In this document: in pieces, positions 1 through 12,959 of the stretch
Position numbering within the stretch: the stretch's first letter is position 1
How the letters are laid out: every line of letters starts with the position of its first letter
Origin: Favolaschia claudopus
Taxonomy: Eukaryota > Basidiomycota > Agaricomycetes > Agaricales > Mycenaceae
Assembly: GCA_037176885.1 (NCBI GenBank)
Contig: JAWWNJ010000001.1
Span: forward strand, 868,001-932,000
Length of the DNA stretch: 64,000 bases
Reading direction: 5' to 3'
Translations under genes and position numbers: made by a program
The notes under the pieces: model-generated
Database searches by the model: none
What the model was told of the DNA's origin: nothing
What the model saw: the letters and a program-made list of their open reading frames with translations, nothing else

Positions 1-18
1 ACCCAGTTTGGCGGATTT

Positions 19-43
19 CGAAGTTGGGACGTTGCCAACTTCG
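19..43. repeat. Small perfect inverted repeat
   Basis: Nine-base arms (cgaagttgg at 19-27 and ccaacttcg at 35-43) flank a 7-base loop. The first 220 bases hold no reading frame that I can link convincingly to the kinase exons that follow. The hairpin could be chance or part of a small repeat. No poly-T tract follows. Confidence 0.3.
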
Positions 44-224
44 CTTACTATGGCCCGCCGTAGTACCCCAGGTAATTGCATTGGACACAACCTGGGTCGA
101 TCTTCGGGTAAAGGGGCGTTCTTCGACCTCAACTTTGCTTCAAATTGGGGTGAAGTTGGGGCTGAAATTGGGCTCATCGGAGTGAAACCAGCCACTGTGA
201 AATCTTATTGACTGCTTTGCAAAG

Positions 225-1344
225 ATAGTGCCCGTGCTTTCGCATTTCAGAGACATGAACGCATCCATGCTGACCATCTACCTCCCTTACATCCCCTTCT
301 CTCTCGCCCAACTACTCAAAAACCCCAACTTCTCTCCATTCAACTGCTCCTCCTCCCTGCACGACCCTGCCCAAGAAACAACCATGATCATCATCGCAAA
401 ATCTATCGCCTTTCAAACACTCCAAGCCCTCGCCTATCTCCACGACCCCGCCAGAAACATCGCCCACCGCGACATCAAACCCTCAAACATTCTCCTCGAG
501 CCCGACGGCCGTGTCGTCTTAATCGACTTCGGAGTCGCTTGGGATGGCGCTGCAAACGCTGAAGGCGATCTATGGCCAGAGAGCCCCGACCGCTTGTATT
601 TCGAAGTATGCACAGGGTATGCTAACTCTCTTCATCCTGCTCATCCCGTTGAAATAAACTTAAATACAGGGCTTACCGCCCCCCAGAACTCCTCTTCGGA
701 GCCCGCGCATACAACGCACCCGCCATAGACATGTGGAGCTTCGGCACTGTGCTTGCAGAGATGTTTTGTACTCTCAGGCTCTGCTCCGACGACGGCAACG
801 ACGGAGAAGAACCGATACATTACGCGCAGGCCGGGGATCCCCCATTCGTGGTCCCAACTAATTTACGTGCCGGGCAACCGGAGACGTATTGGGTCAGAGA
901 CACGCTATTCAATGGAGGGCGCGGCGAAATCGGGCTTGCGTGGAGCATCTTCAAAATCCATGGAACGCCGACTGAGCAGACGTGGCCGGTGCGTTGGCGC
1001 TTCCCATTTTTTCTGTGCGAATGACGAGTCTGACTCTTTCGCAGACATTCCGAGACCTCCCAGGCGCCTCAAGCGTCGACTATATGATTGTTCCCCGAGT
1101 GCCGCTAAGGACGTTTCTGCCCAACCTCCCAGCAGATTCTGTGGCGCTGCTCGACTTCATCGAGGCCTTCTTTGCATACCCTCCAAACCACCGCTTAGCT
1201 GCTTGCCAAGCACTCAATCACGCCTGGTTCGATGGCCAGATCGTCCTTCCTCGCACATGCGCTGAGGGCGGCACGGAGGACAAGCGAGTCGTATTCCAAG
1301 TCGGCGACCAGGAACTGGCAGGCTTCCTAGGCCAGTGTCTGTAA
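225..1344 (+). CDS. CDK-like Ser/Thr protein kinase, N-lobe not found
   Basis: Three exons can be joined: about 225-616, 670-988 and 1045-1344, with GT-AG introns at 617-669 and 989-1044. The product carries the kinase C-lobe. It has the catalytic loop HRDIKPSNIL, a DFG motif (LIDFGVAW), the P+1 region TGAYRPPELL, the APE-helix region with DMWSFGTVLAEM, and a C-terminal HAWF of the type closing subdomain XI. The HGTPTEQTWP segment is typical of CDK-family kinases, so a CDK-activating kinase of the Cak1/Csk1 type is a reasonable guess but unproved. An acceptor AG at 223-224 precedes the first visible exon (IVPVLSHFRDM). Bases 1-223 show no glycine loop or VAIK-type lysine, so the N-lobe lies outside the window, is split over very short exons, or is missing. 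The gene is convergent with the ABC transporter, about 100 bases away. Confidence 0.7.
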
Positions 1345-1442
1345 CAGTGAGTGCTCCGATCCTCTATCTTTTAAAGACTGTTCAGCGCAATCCAGCTATA
1401 GTAATACACCCGCAAAGCAATATAATGTAGTAATATAAAAAA

Positions 1443-4400
1443 TCATCGCCTAAACGGCAACCACCACCGCCGCCTCCGAGTTTCGTGACCCTCCTCCTGC
1501 ACATTGTTCTCCCGAATCACCTTCAAGAACACACTTTCCAGCGAAGCCCTTTCCACCGTATACTCGGAAAAGTCTTGTTGCGTCGAAAGGAGGTGGAACA
1601 GCTTCGCGAGGCTGAGGCCATTGTTCTTCTCGATAGGCACCTCGAAGCGCGTGGCGACATCGTCCGCCATTCGGGCGCCAGGGATCGAGGACATGAGTGT
1701 CTGCGCTCGGGTAACGTCTTCGCGACTCCGGCAGGCGAAATGTACCTCGTAGGTGGCATAGCGAGCGGACAGGGACTCGGTGGTACCGATCGCAAGTAAC
1801 TGCACGGCCAGGATGCCAACCTTGTTTGCAAGCGCACTGGCCTCCTCCATAGCGTGTGTCGTGATTACGAACACTTTGCCAACTGCCACAGCTCGCAGAG
1901 TACGCCACATCTCTCTCTTCTTCTTAGCATCGATGCCGGTAGAGAATTCGTCGATGAGGACCACTGATGGGTTGCCCATCAATGCAATGGCGAGGGACAG
2001 TTTCCTCTGGTTTCCTCCAGAAAGCTTGCTAGCAAGACGATCGGCATAGAGATGTAAGCCAGTAGCCAACATGAGCGATTCCACGCTGCTTTTGAGATCC
2101 ACGGAACGGAGACCTTTGAGGCGCCCATAGACGATGAGGTGTTCGCGAACGGTTAGTTGCGAGTCGATGGCGGAGAACTGAGGGCATACACCCAGGGACG
2201 CTCGAGCGGTACGCGGGTGTGTCACCACCGAGGTGCCTTCAATGAGCACATCTCCAAGTTCAGGAATCACATCGCCACCTGCAGTCATACGTCATCAGTG
2301 CGCGATGAGGACCGAAGAACAAACTCACGAATAACATTGAAAGTCGTGGTTTTGCCAGCACCGTTTGGGCCGAGCAAGCAAAATATAGTGTCCGGAGAGG
2401 CTCCGAAGCTGACGTTGTCGACGACCGTGTTCGAGCCAAAGCGTTTCGTGATATGCATAACGCGGAGCGGGTCAGTGGACTCTGCAGCGGACTGTGCTTC
2501 CAATGCGACATCTTCCTTGACGGGTTTGTCTGCGCCTGCGGCGGAGACCTTGTTACCTTTACGGAACTTCCTAGGCAGGAGGGAACCGGAATCCACCCAA
2601 ACCAGCACGGCAAGCAGGACCAACGAATAGACGATGAGGTATACGATTGGACCGCCGTACCGCATTATCGATCCCATCCAAGATGAGGAGATGGCCGTTG
2701 TGTCACCATTGCAGAGAAGGGAGAATAGATTGACCGAAACCAGCCCCGCTCTCGTCTATGTGGGCTGTCAATCATAGAGTGAAAAACGGACGTTCATAGA
2801 TACTCACCACACTGGCGACTGGAGACAGGATTGAGAGCGTAAAGTGAATAATGGTGATTAGTCGATCAGCGTCAGAAGTCTTGGCGTAGGTGAGGGTGAG
2901 GAGGTAGCCGGCAATATACAACTGCACGGCGTGTGAGCAAGAAGCAGCAAGAGTTGAAGTAAATAAACAAACGTACCACAAACATGATAATCTGATAACC
3001 AGCAACAGCTGCGAAGGCCGCGAGCGGCGAACTCACGATCAACGAAACCATGTATGCAAACAAGGCTCCGGCGATCCCATACAACACAATCACTAGCCAC
3101 TGAAAATGTAGACGTTAGAGGAGATGGCGGTTGGGCAAGAACGGCGTACGAAGAATCCAAGACCATGGAACTGGTTCGACGCGGCGGCAAAGACAATAAT
3201 GACGATTGTGGCCATTATCACGGTGAAGATTGAGTCAAATGCCAGATGTCCCAGCCACATGCCGACGGGGTTGTGAAGCCCATTGCTGAATTGCATGGCT
3301 TGAACGGAAGACCTTCTTTCCTTCGACACGTACAGGGCGAAGAAGGCCGGATACACCGCCTGTGGAGGAGAATGTGTGGGTAACAATTGAAGCTACTTCA
3401 CGAAACACGCACCATCACGGCGCAGAAAAACGCGATCCACTTCAGTGTGACGAGGGTCCCGGCTGTGAAAACATACAGTTAGCCATGCGAAAGAATCAAG
3501 CGTTATGGGCCTACCGTCAACTGGAGGAAAAGATTGATACAAGGGTAAGATCAGCGATGGCACAGGGCTAGCGCGGCCAGAGGAGTTGAGAGCATGATTC
3601 AACAAAACATTGTCGGCCAAATTGAGCATCGTCAACGACAGGAATCCAGGAGCTGATGCCTCCCAAGCCATAAGCATGTTCCCTGACGCTGCGTCGAAAG
3701 ACAGTCCACCAGTCGGTATTGTTAGGAAATTCTGCAAAATGGTCTGAACAAACGTAGCATTGTCAGCTACATCTGTCGCAGAAAAGGGCAACAATCCAGT
3801 TATATTGCTGAGATCCCCTCCGCCTGGTATAGTTGAATTGGTTACGTTGGCCAAGCCACTGAGAGCGGCCAGGTTGACGAAGTTGTTCAGGAGTCCGGGC
3901 GGAGATTCCATGACGGTGGGCGGCACATCGAGGAGCGCGAATATGGGTGATATCGGTGGGAAGAGAGGGAAAAACGTCGCAGGAAGGTCCAAAGTCTTCA
4001 CGCAGGATTGCGGCCGTCCGGAGATGAAGATAAGGGGGATCGTCGAGCCTGCGATTGCGATGATCACTGCAAGGAAAGGCGGCAACCAGCTGCGGCGAAC
4101 AATGAGAGCTCTCTTGTAGAAGATGGTCAAAGCCTGTTGGAAAGGGCTCGTCGCACGGCCCGTTGCCAAATTCAGCGCCATGGGTTTCGCTTCGTCCACC
4201 GAGGCTGAACTCTGGGTTACACTCTTCTCTGCCTCGCCCAGACCGTCTGCGCTATCCCGATTTTCGTTCGATTCCTCTTTTCTCATTAAGTCGAGGAAGA
4301 TCTCCTCAATGGAGGTCCCCAGCACGTCATACGATACAACGTGGTACTTCTCCGATTCTTGCTCAAGCATCTGCAGAACCTGGTCCACAACAACGGGGTC

Positions 4401-7284
4401 TTTGGACTTGAGGTGGAACAAAGGTTGGTGTGGAGATGCCAGGGACATGTGTGCATGCGGCGCGATTGAGCGGATACGGTGAAGCAAGTCGTTTGGAGGT
4501 TCTGTCTTTTCCGAACTGCTCGTGAGCGGGAGAGACACTTGCACAGTATAGCCCTCGCCCAGGTCGCGCTTGAGAGCCACCGGTGATCCTGAGGCTACTA
4601 ATTTGCCTGGCGCTGCGAGGATCGCTATGTTGTCGGCCAACAAGTCGGCCTGCATTGGAATCAGAGAGTTGATGCATGCTTGGGGTGAGCACTTACTTCG
4701 TCCAAGAAGTGGCTGGTGAAAACGATCTGACGCGTGAACGGCGTTAAACTCGCCAATGAGCTGATACTGTGTACACATACCGTTCGGTCGTTTCGAACCC
4801 CGATAAGAGTCCTCCACAAGGCTCTACGCGAAAGCGGATCTACACCGGATGTACACTGTACAAGGAGTCAGCTCTCTCTTCCCAACAAGGCCCGCACACG
4901 AATTTCGTACCTCATCGACCAACACGACTGTTTTCAAAGTCAGTGCCCTGAAACAAGTCAAAGAACGACGCACTCTTCGAACCCCCAACCAACCCAATCG
5001 CAAGCTGCAACTTCCGCTTCTGTCCCCCTGACAGTGTACTCGCATTCGCACGAATCTTAGTATGCAAATCGCAATCCCGAAGCAACTGCTCCAAATCCTC
5101 ATCCGCCGTAGAATTCTTCGACCACTTCACCGCCCGCCACACGCGAAGCGACTGCATACAGGTCAACTCAGGAATCAACACATTCTTCTGAGGAACGATC
5201 CCGATGGTACCACGTGGTGGTTTGCGTATCCCGCCCTCGAAGACGACGTCGCCGCGCGAACGGCCGGTGAGGCCACCGAGGACGGAGAGCGTTGTGGATT
5301 TTCCGGCGCTGACAACGTCACGTCCGTGTCAGTGAGATTGGCAGATGGAATTTGTGAGGCAAGACAACAACTGACCCGTTGGATCCAAGCAAGACGAATA
5401 TACCTGACCGGGGGATATCGAGAGTGAGATCAGATACAGCCGTGACGTTCCTGTCTTTGCGGTTCAGCATGGAGGTGTTGAAGGTCTTGCCGAGGCCTTG
5501 AATAGACACAGCGACGTCGGGCGGGATATTCAGTGCTTCGTGCTTGTGCCGCCGACCCCAGCATTTCCACGACTTTGAAAAGGATGCAGGTTCCCTGGCA
5601 TCATAAAGTCGTCTCTCCAGAAGGCATGCCAAGTACGGCCAGAGGAACACGTCGATCTGAACACGACATTCGACGATGCAGCGGAGGAAAGGGGAGTATC
5701 ACTTACGAGCCCGGCAATAAGTATCGCGAGGAGCTGCATGTTACGATCGGGGTCCGCTTTCAAGGCGTCGGTAGCGAAACCGTGATTTTCGTATCCGTCC
5801 ATGGCGCGATTGGCAAAAACATAGAACGCAGGCGGAAAGATTATGGTAAAGACGAAACCCCCACCAGTGCCAACTACACCAGAGCTTTAATCAGCAGACT
5901 TGAGGACAAGAGGACATATACATACCTCTTCCGTGCTGTAATATCAACGCTATGATCGCGAACAAAATAGAAAGGAACGTCGACGCGACCGCCGCAAGCT
6001 GGGGGCTCTTCCCAAACGGCGCAGCGATGAAAAACGACCAACTCGCGAGCGTCAGGCCGAAGAGGATGTGTACCACTAGAATGAGCAAGACGTTGGTCTC
6101 CACCCAGATCTGCGACCGCCAGACGAGAGAGACGATGATCCAGGCGGGGAGATAGATGAGACTGTAGCTGATATGCCAAGACGCGATGCGCGCGGAGTCG
6201 AGCAGGCCCATGGCTTTCATGTGGGCCGTGACTTGGCTCGCTCGTTCTACTGCCACTGCGCCGGGGAGCTGGTACGCGATACCGATGTAGCATATGAAGC
6301 TGAGAAGTGGTGAGTACAAGCGGAAAAAAAGAAACATGCTACGCACAATGCGATAACCAGCAACTCTCGGATGCCACGGATGAAACCTGTATATGTATTG
6401 GTAAGGGGAAGGGGACGAAGACAGAGACGCACTGAGCCGAGTCCGCCTATCCTGCTCTTCATTCGTCTCGTTCGTAAACGGCCACTCGAAGGGCGTGGGG
6501 AAGGTGACTCCCGTCCGCAGCTCGATGATAGCCTGCCGCACCAAGTTAGCCAGGCACCAAACAGAGCCGAAAAAAATGCACACCTGATCCACAGCCCACT
6601 GCAGCGGCAGAACTCTAGTCTCCAAGTCACTCGTATGCCGCACAACGTCGATGTGAAAGAGGCCCGAGTCCGCAAGAATAGTGTAATTGACGGGGCTAGT
6701 GACGTTTGCAGGGATATCGTAGAAAACCAATCCGGCGTAGCATTCAGAAAAGCCGTTGAAGTTTTGAGGGCATTCGAATGGAAGTTGGGCCGCGGTGGGA
6801 ACTTGGCGCACCGCACTGTGTTGAGAGGCTGAGAATCCGCTGGTTATACGAGCCATGATGTCCGTTGGAGACGGTTGGCTGGTGCCATCGGTCGCGTCGG
6901 CCCATACCAAAGTTCCTGCCCTTTGAAACTGTTGCTGCAGAGAGTGAATCTGGACTGGATCGCCTATCCCATACTGCAAACTGTCGGCTTGATAACGCGT
7001 TCAATCGACCTGCACACTGACATTATTAGGTTTGATCAAGAAACTAAAGACGAGATGAGATTTTAGCTTGCATGCAACAATTGGGAGACGCACCGTTTGG
7101 CCACTGCAAGAAACACGCCATACGCGACCGGAAAAAGGAAGCAGCGCAGAAAATTAAGCTGATTGAAACAGTTCAAGCCAAGAATCATTGAATTTCAAGC
7201 TTGAAGACGCACGAAAGGATGTTTAGAGAGAACTATCCAGTTCTTCCAGAACAAAGCGACGAATTGCCTCCAGAAAAGAGCCAT
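1443..7284 (-). CDS. ABCA-type full-size ABC transporter
   Basis: A large multi-intron gene encodes a full transporter in the order TMD1-NBD1-TMD2-NBD2, as in subfamily A lipid exporters. I place the start at 7284. There MALFWRQFVALFWKNWIVLS runs, after an intron, into a first membrane segment ending FPVAYGVFLAVAKR. A long extracellular loop (about 6980-6400) and a hydrophobic block (about 6350-5900) follow. NBD1 has Walker A LLGSNGAGKST split by an intron (about 5280-5350), the signature LSGGQKRKLQLA (about 5030) and Walker B/D-loop VLVDE-CTSGVD across the intron near 4860-4915. TMD2 spans about 4150-2570. NBD2 has Walker A LLGPNGAGKTTT (about 2370), signature KLSGGNQRKLSLA and LIDEFSTGID (about 1950-2030). 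The protein ends in an Arg/Trp-rich tail at 1443. All ATP-binding motifs look intact. The substrate is unknown; lipid transport is a family-based inference. Confidence 0.9.
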
Positions 7285-7800
7285 GGAGGGACGTGAACCG
7301 CGCAGTCGTCCTTAAAAGAGCTGTGGGATGCATCAGAGAGCGTGGGGGATTGGCATCTCCGATTCTCCGGCAACCACAGTCCGTTCGTTTCGCTCGTTTC
7401 TTGGCGTTGGCTGCGGTCGGAGAAGAGAAAAATTCAACAGCTTATGCATACGCTTTAGGCAACCAGCGTTCTTCGCCAGGTGGTCGAATCTGTACCACTG
7501 ATTTTTCATAGAAACCAGGTCAAGATAAGTAGCAAGAGAGTTCTGTATTGGTCGGTAACCGAAGAGAACCCTTGGTGGCAGGAGGTTGAGTCTAAGGTAC
7601 ATAAGGTAAGTACTTGGTTCTGACTGAACCGTGAACACAGAGGAACTGAGGAAGCGTATAGCAATGTGACTGAGATTGAAAGTAGAACGCAACCCATATT
7701 GCATGATTCTAGCATAAAAGAAGAACGATACGATTTCATGTCTTATATATGTAGCACGTAGATAATATAAGCCGCAGATCTTCGGCGTACATTTAGTACA
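7285..7800. other. Intergenic: ABC transporter promoter side and tannase 1 3' flank
   Basis: No gene is supported here. The stretch lies upstream of the ABC transporter start and downstream of the tannase 1 stop, so it holds the ABC promoter and the tannase 3' untranslated region. The segment near 7451-7480 (caaccagcgttcttcgcca) resembles one near 10370-10395 and, reversed, one near 29055-29070, so part of it belongs to the duplicated tannase flank. Confidence 0.45.
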
Positions 7801-9580
7801 CTAGAGTTGCGACAACACGCACCTCCAGTCGTCCGGGTTCTTTACGTCCCCCCACCCCGCAAACACATTATGATACGGGTACCGACAATGCGCCCTCTGA
7901 TAGTCCACCCCCAACTCCTTCGTCTGGTTCACGTACGCGGTCCCCAAAATTGTATCCGGCGCAACCCCTTGCTCAACCCATCGCACCATGGCCGTAAGAA
8001 CGTTCTCATCAGGACCTAAGCCGGCGACACCTTCCCCTGCGTTCCCATTGAACATAAGAGAATATACCACCAGCAAATTTGCAGAAATACTCGCCTATAC
8101 TCCCGATAAACCACGCACCCGGCCCTCCGCCACAATGCTGCATCCCACTGATCCTAAAGAAACGGTAGAAGTCGTCCAGAGCATCAGGCGACATCTTCAT
8201 GGTCTCAGAAACCAACTCGTAGTATCGATTTGAGTTGAGACTCGAAATGAGCTGGTCCATTTGGCCATGATAGTGCAGAATCTTCGACCCTCGATCCCTA
8301 AACTTCGAAATATCGCCCGAAAATGTGTTGATCCCGTTAGGGTTCAACCTCTGTGCCCAAAGGATAGAGTCCGGCGTCAGGGAGGTCGTGTTGAACGCAG
8401 TATCGTTGAAGACGGTAAATCGGTACCAATGGTCTGTGTACAAGAATTGAGTGGAACCGTTATAGAACTGGGATATCACTCCGAGCAGCCCAGGAGCGAA
8501 TTCATAAGCGGGATACATGAAAGCTCCATGGGCGAAGAGTGGCGAAAAAACGGCGCGCACGATGTCCACCTGGCGGCTTGTGAGACAAGATGTGCGTTTT
8601 GAGGGAGCACACAACAGAGCCTCAGGCCTGAAGTCACAACGCGAAGGATCCTCGATGATGCCGTCGATAGCGCCGTCGAGTCCGTCGCATTGCACTAGGA
8701 TAGCTTCGTCGATGACAGGCCATAGGGATGGAGGCGGGAAGTCGGCACCCGCATTTTTGACGAGGGGGTAGAACGTTCCCATCCAGCTCATGAGCCCTGT
8801 CCAAGTCCAATTATTTCACTTGCACAACGTTCTAAATAAAAGCTTACCTGTCCATGCAAACGCAGGTGCACCTGCAACAATCCCATCGAACTCATCCGGG
8901 AAATCCTGCGCCATCTTCCAGCCCTGCCGGCCGCCTGTCGAGCATCCCAGATAATAACTCTTCGTATGAGATCTGCCAAAAAAGGTTCGAGTGATCTTTT
9001 TCCCGACCTGCGCGCTCATCAACAGAGCGCGGAACACAAAATCCTCCACGACGTCGGGGTTATCCAGGAATAGCGTACCATTCAGACCAGGATGGCCGTT
9101 GTTGGACCCCGAAGTGGCGAAACCAAGAGAGGCACCATAGTCCATGTCGTCAAAGTGAACACAGCCGCCGATGCCGCCGTTTCCGATGGAGAGGAAACGA
9201 CCGGTCCAATCGACCGGTAGCCAAGTCTCCATAGAAATGTGTGAACGGGCAGTGGTCGCGACCGTCAGGATAACTCGGCACATATCCACAGAAATCAACT
9301 GAGGCTGACTAAATTGCCTACACGTTGGGTCGACATCTGGGAAGGTCAAAGTGGTGCCAGCCGCAACGAAAGTAGTGCTGGAGATTCTGGAGTTGGGGAT
9401 GGGGTAAAGCCTCGCTGCGAGGGAGTCACACAACTCCGGGAACTGCTCGGGGTCGTCCCCGGGGACTCGCGTAGTGGCGGCGGCGATGTAGGCTGCATTT
9501 ATCGGCTCCTGGAACTGCGCAGAGATGTGCGTACTAGCGGCGACGATGATAGCCGCAGTAAGCAGATTAAATTTCAGCAT
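7801..9580 (-). CDS. Tannase/feruloyl esterase family protein, copy 1
   Basis: A secreted alpha/beta-hydrolase of the tannase/feruloyl esterase family (PF07519 type), expected to cleave ester bonds of plant phenolics. The start at 9580 gives a signal peptide, MLKFNLLTAAIIVAASTHIS followed by AQ. An in-frame upstream extension lacks such a leader. The nucleophile motif is GCSTGG (about 8935), the catalytic Asp is in HYHGQMD (about 8260) and the His-Cys pair is in GMQHC (about 8140), giving the family Cys-Ser / Asp / His-Cys set. A DGLDGAIDG calcium-type loop and paired cysteines lie between. Two introns are visible: 8797-8847, and one near 8030-8105 that starts gtatag. An extra segment of about 20 residues after the signal peptide (QEPINAAYIAAATTRV) is shared with copy 5 only. 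The catalytic set is complete, so activity is likely; the substrate is unknown. Confidence 0.88.
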
Positions 9581-9643
9581 AGACCAAACTTGTGAAAGCG
9601 ACTGCTGGATGTTTAGGAGAACGCACTGGGCAAGTCGTAGTTG

Positions 9644-9651
9644 CTTTAATA
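9644..9651 (-). promoter_or_regulatory. TATA-like box of tannase copy 1
   Basis: TATTAAAG on the minus strand lies 64-71 bases upstream of the ATG. The same octamer sits at nearly the same distance in copies 2 and 5, which supports it as a conserved core-promoter element inherited with the duplication. Confidence 0.5.
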
Positions 9652-10204
9652 CTCGCGTCCATGCGTTGACGGACCGAGAATGTGCCATTACTTCGAGAAG
9701 ACACCCGACCCCGTCGGACGCCTGACGCACAGATACACATTGAGCACGCCTGCGCGCACTAGAGTAACAGACGAAATCCACCATGCTTCTGGCGTCCGCG
9801 CCATAGGCATAAAACGGGATACTTAGTGAGCAGCTAAACGAATGAAATATCCGCACCCCGGGCATAAAAGCGATAGTTTCCCCCCGGTGTCCGCTGTGGA
9901 ACGCAGTGGAAAACTGGTTGGATTATTTTGCGATGACAGAGTCGATGCTTCCTTCAGCCTGCTAGTACTAAGATTGAGTCCTTAGAAGTCCTGTAAAGGT
10001 GAACAGGAATCCAGTCGTTCGGAGTTTCGAGGCTGTCGATATTCACGAGGCGAGCTAGAGAGAGCTTGAATGCATATCCACTGAGCGCTAAGCCTTCAAG
10101 CTAGACTTTAAAGTAGTCCACATGCGAGCTCTTAGTTGTCGGTCCAGATATCCAAGCCCCATATGCAAAATTCCAACGTCGCAGGATCGAGTGGTGAAGC
10201 AGAA

Positions 10205-10345
10205 GAGTTCAGCCGCTCTTGCATTGCAGAAGATGCCAGATGGGAGTTGAGATCAAGTTAGAAAAAGGAAAGAGTCAGCCAATTGGCACCAGCTGTGCTC
10301 ACGACTCGACAACAAAGGTCTATACTTTCGTCTACAGTCCATACC
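10205..10345 (-). promoter_or_regulatory. Conserved upstream block of tannase copy 1
   Basis: This stretch, 625-765 bases upstream of tannase copy 1, aligns by eye with stretches at similar distances upstream of copies 2, 4 and 5. Shared runs include ctcttgc(a/g)t...gaagatg, gttgag(a/g)tcaagtt and cgtctacagtccataccct. The rest of 9581-10613 shows no gene. Confidence 0.5.
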
Positions 10346-10613
10346 CTACTTACTACGCTTCACTAGTGGGCAACCAGGGCTCTTCGCCGAGTTCGTCGAA
10401 ACCGTGCGATATCTATGGATTCTGGAAATCAGCACAATAAATAATATAAGTAACTCAAACTTTTGAGCCTGAGCGAGTTTCATTGCGGTCTTAAAATTTG
10501 AAGTCAACCGTCCTGGGCGACGCGGGGATGGAATACAGTGGAATGGGAGTTCTGTATGAAAAAAGGACGATACAGTTTCATGTATAGCAACTCGAATGTC
10601 CGCACAAAAATTC

Positions 10614-12320
10614 CTACAAAACACAATTCCAGTTCGCCGGGTCCTTGACGCTCCCCTTCCCCGAAAACATATTATGGAATGGGTACCGACAATGCGCCCT
10701 CTGGAAGTCCACCCCCAACCCCTGCGTCTGGTTCACGTATGCGGTACCCAAAATCGTATCGGGCGGAATCCCCTGCTCAACCCAGCGCACCATAGCCATA
10801 AGAACATTCTGATCAGGGTCTAAGCTAGCGGCATTTTCCTCTACACTCCCAATGAAGGTTAGCAACATGTACTTGGAAATTTACAAAATACTCGCTTCCG
10901 TTCCCGATCCAGGTCGCACCCGGTCCTCCGGCACAATGCCCCATGCCGCTGATTCTGAAGAAACGGTAGAAAGCGTCTAGAGCTGCAGGCCGCATTTTCA
11001 TCGTCTCCGAGACCAAGTCGTAATACCGATTCGAGTTGAGACTCGAAATGAGCGGATCTACTTGGCCGTGAAAGTGCAAGATCTTCGACCCTCGCTTCCT
11101 AAACTTCGAAATGTCACCCGAAAACGTGTTGATACCACCGGGATTCAACATCTGCGCAAAGATAATCTCGTCCTGCGTGAGCATGGTTGTGTTAAAGGCA
11201 GGGTCGTTGAAGACCGCGAATCGGAACCAGTTATCTGTGAGTAAGAATTGAGTGGCGCCAAAGGACTGATATATCTGCCCCAGCAGCCCAGGACCGAATT
11301 GAAGGGCGGGGTAGATGAAAGTTCCATCGGCGAAGAGCGGGGAGAAAACGGCACGAACGGTGTCCGCCTGCTGGCTGGTGAGACAGGCTGAGGTTTGTCC
11401 TGGAGCACATATCAGGGCGTCGGGGTTGAAGTGACAGCGTGAAGGCTCCTCGATGATGCCATCCATGGCGCCGTCGAGTCCGTCGCACTGCGCTAGGATG
11501 CCTGCGTCCACGACAGGCCATAAAGATTGAGGCGGGAAGTTGGGCCCCGCATTTTTGATGAGGGGCAAGAACATCCCGTCCCAACTCATGAGTTCTACCG
11601 ACATCGAGTCATTCCTTTCACTCATAACGATGTTCTCGAGGGAAACCTACCTGTCCATGCAAATGCAGGAGCACCTACAAGGATCCCGTCAAACTCATCC
11701 GGGAAATCCTGCGCCATCTTCCAACCCTCCCGACCCCCTTCCGAGCATCCCGAATAATAACTCTTTGTTTGAGCCTTGCCATAGAATTCCCGAGTGATCT
11801 GTTTCCCGACCTGCGCGCTCGTCAACAACCCGCGGAACGCAAAGTCGTCAACAACGTCGGTGTTGTTCAGGAACAGCGTGCCATTCTGCCCGGTATGACC
11901 ATTGTCGGACCCCGAAGTGGCGAAGCCCAGAGAGGCTCCATAGTTCATGTCATTGTACTGAACACAGCCGCCGATGCCGACGCCCCCAGTGGCGAGGAAA
12001 CGCCCAGTCCAGTTTGATGGCAGCCAAACCTCCATGGCGGTGCGTGAGCGGGTGGAGGTTGCGATCGTCAGCTTAACTCGACATATGTCCGCAGAAACCA
12101 CCTGAGGCTCAGTCCCTCGCAGAAGCGGGATCTTACACGATGGGTCGACATCTGGGAAGGTCAAAGTAGTGCCAGCCTGGACGAATGTGGCACCAGAGAT
12201 GGTTGCATTGTGGACGGAAAGCTTCGATGCGATGGAGTTGCATGATTGCTGAAAGTATGCAGCAGAGACATGTGTACTGGCGGCAACGACGGTAGCTGCA
12301 GTGAAAAGGTTGACCCTCAT
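10614..12320 (-). CDS. Tannase/feruloyl esterase family protein, copy 2
   Basis: A paralogue of copy 1. The start at 12320 gives a signal peptide (MRVNLFTAATVVAASTHVSA). The nucleophile motif is GCSEGG (about 11740), the Asp is in HFHGQVD (about 11065) and the His-Cys pair is in GMGHC (about 10950), so the catalytic set is complete. Intron 1 is 11595-11650. Intron 2 near 10850-10905 is odd: where the other copies have a GT donor directly after the IGN codons, this copy reads gaacGGaagcg, so a nearby cryptic donor such as gtattt must be used or splicing fails. The C-terminus ends NWNCVL like copy 4. A TATTAAAG box lies at 12380-12387. The nearest gene upstream is the DUF726 gene on the same strand. 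Confidence 0.87.
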
Positions 12321-12379
12321 CTTGTTGGACCAAAGTCGGGAAGCGACCGGTTGAAAAAACTAGGGGATGAGTCTCGTCG

Positions 12380-12387
12380 CTTTAATA
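12380..12387 (-). promoter_or_regulatory. TATA-like box of tannase copy 2
   Basis: TATTAAAG on the minus strand, 60-67 bases upstream of the ATG of copy 2. It matches copies 1 and 5 in sequence and position. Confidence 0.5.
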
Positions 12388-12959
12388 CTCCACCTGTCGA
12401 ACGGTGGATGCGAGCACCCGACCCCGTCGCAGGTCAAGCGCACTCTTCCTGCACGCCACCAATCGTTGCAGTAATGGCCCGAAGAATCACGATGCGTTTT
12501 ACGTTCAAAGGCAGGAGCATAGTAACCCAAGGTAGCGAGCAGCTGGCTATTGTAGTACCCCCACCCCAGACACAGCAGCAATAGGCCTAGGTGTTCGCCG
12601 TGGAATGGAGAGAAAACGATGCTTGTTCAGATGACGGAATTCGATGGAGTCTTCAGCCCTGCGGAGTCCTAACAAGTACTTCTGCGGTCGATAGAAGCCC
12701 TGCACGGGTAACTAGGAATCTAGCTGCGATTTTAAGGCTTTTACGAGGTTATACCGTTCACGAGGCCAGCTTTGAGGGGGCTTGAGGGGAATATGGACTT
12801 CAATTTCGGACACATAGTCAACGCCCGACCCAGACGTTATGATTACAACACACCGAAGGTACGAAGACCGAGTGTTGTGATGTCATGTCCACCAGAGTAG
12901 CAGAAAAGCGCTCCGGATATTCAAGATTCCACGGTGGCTTTCAATTGCGCTGGAGGATC

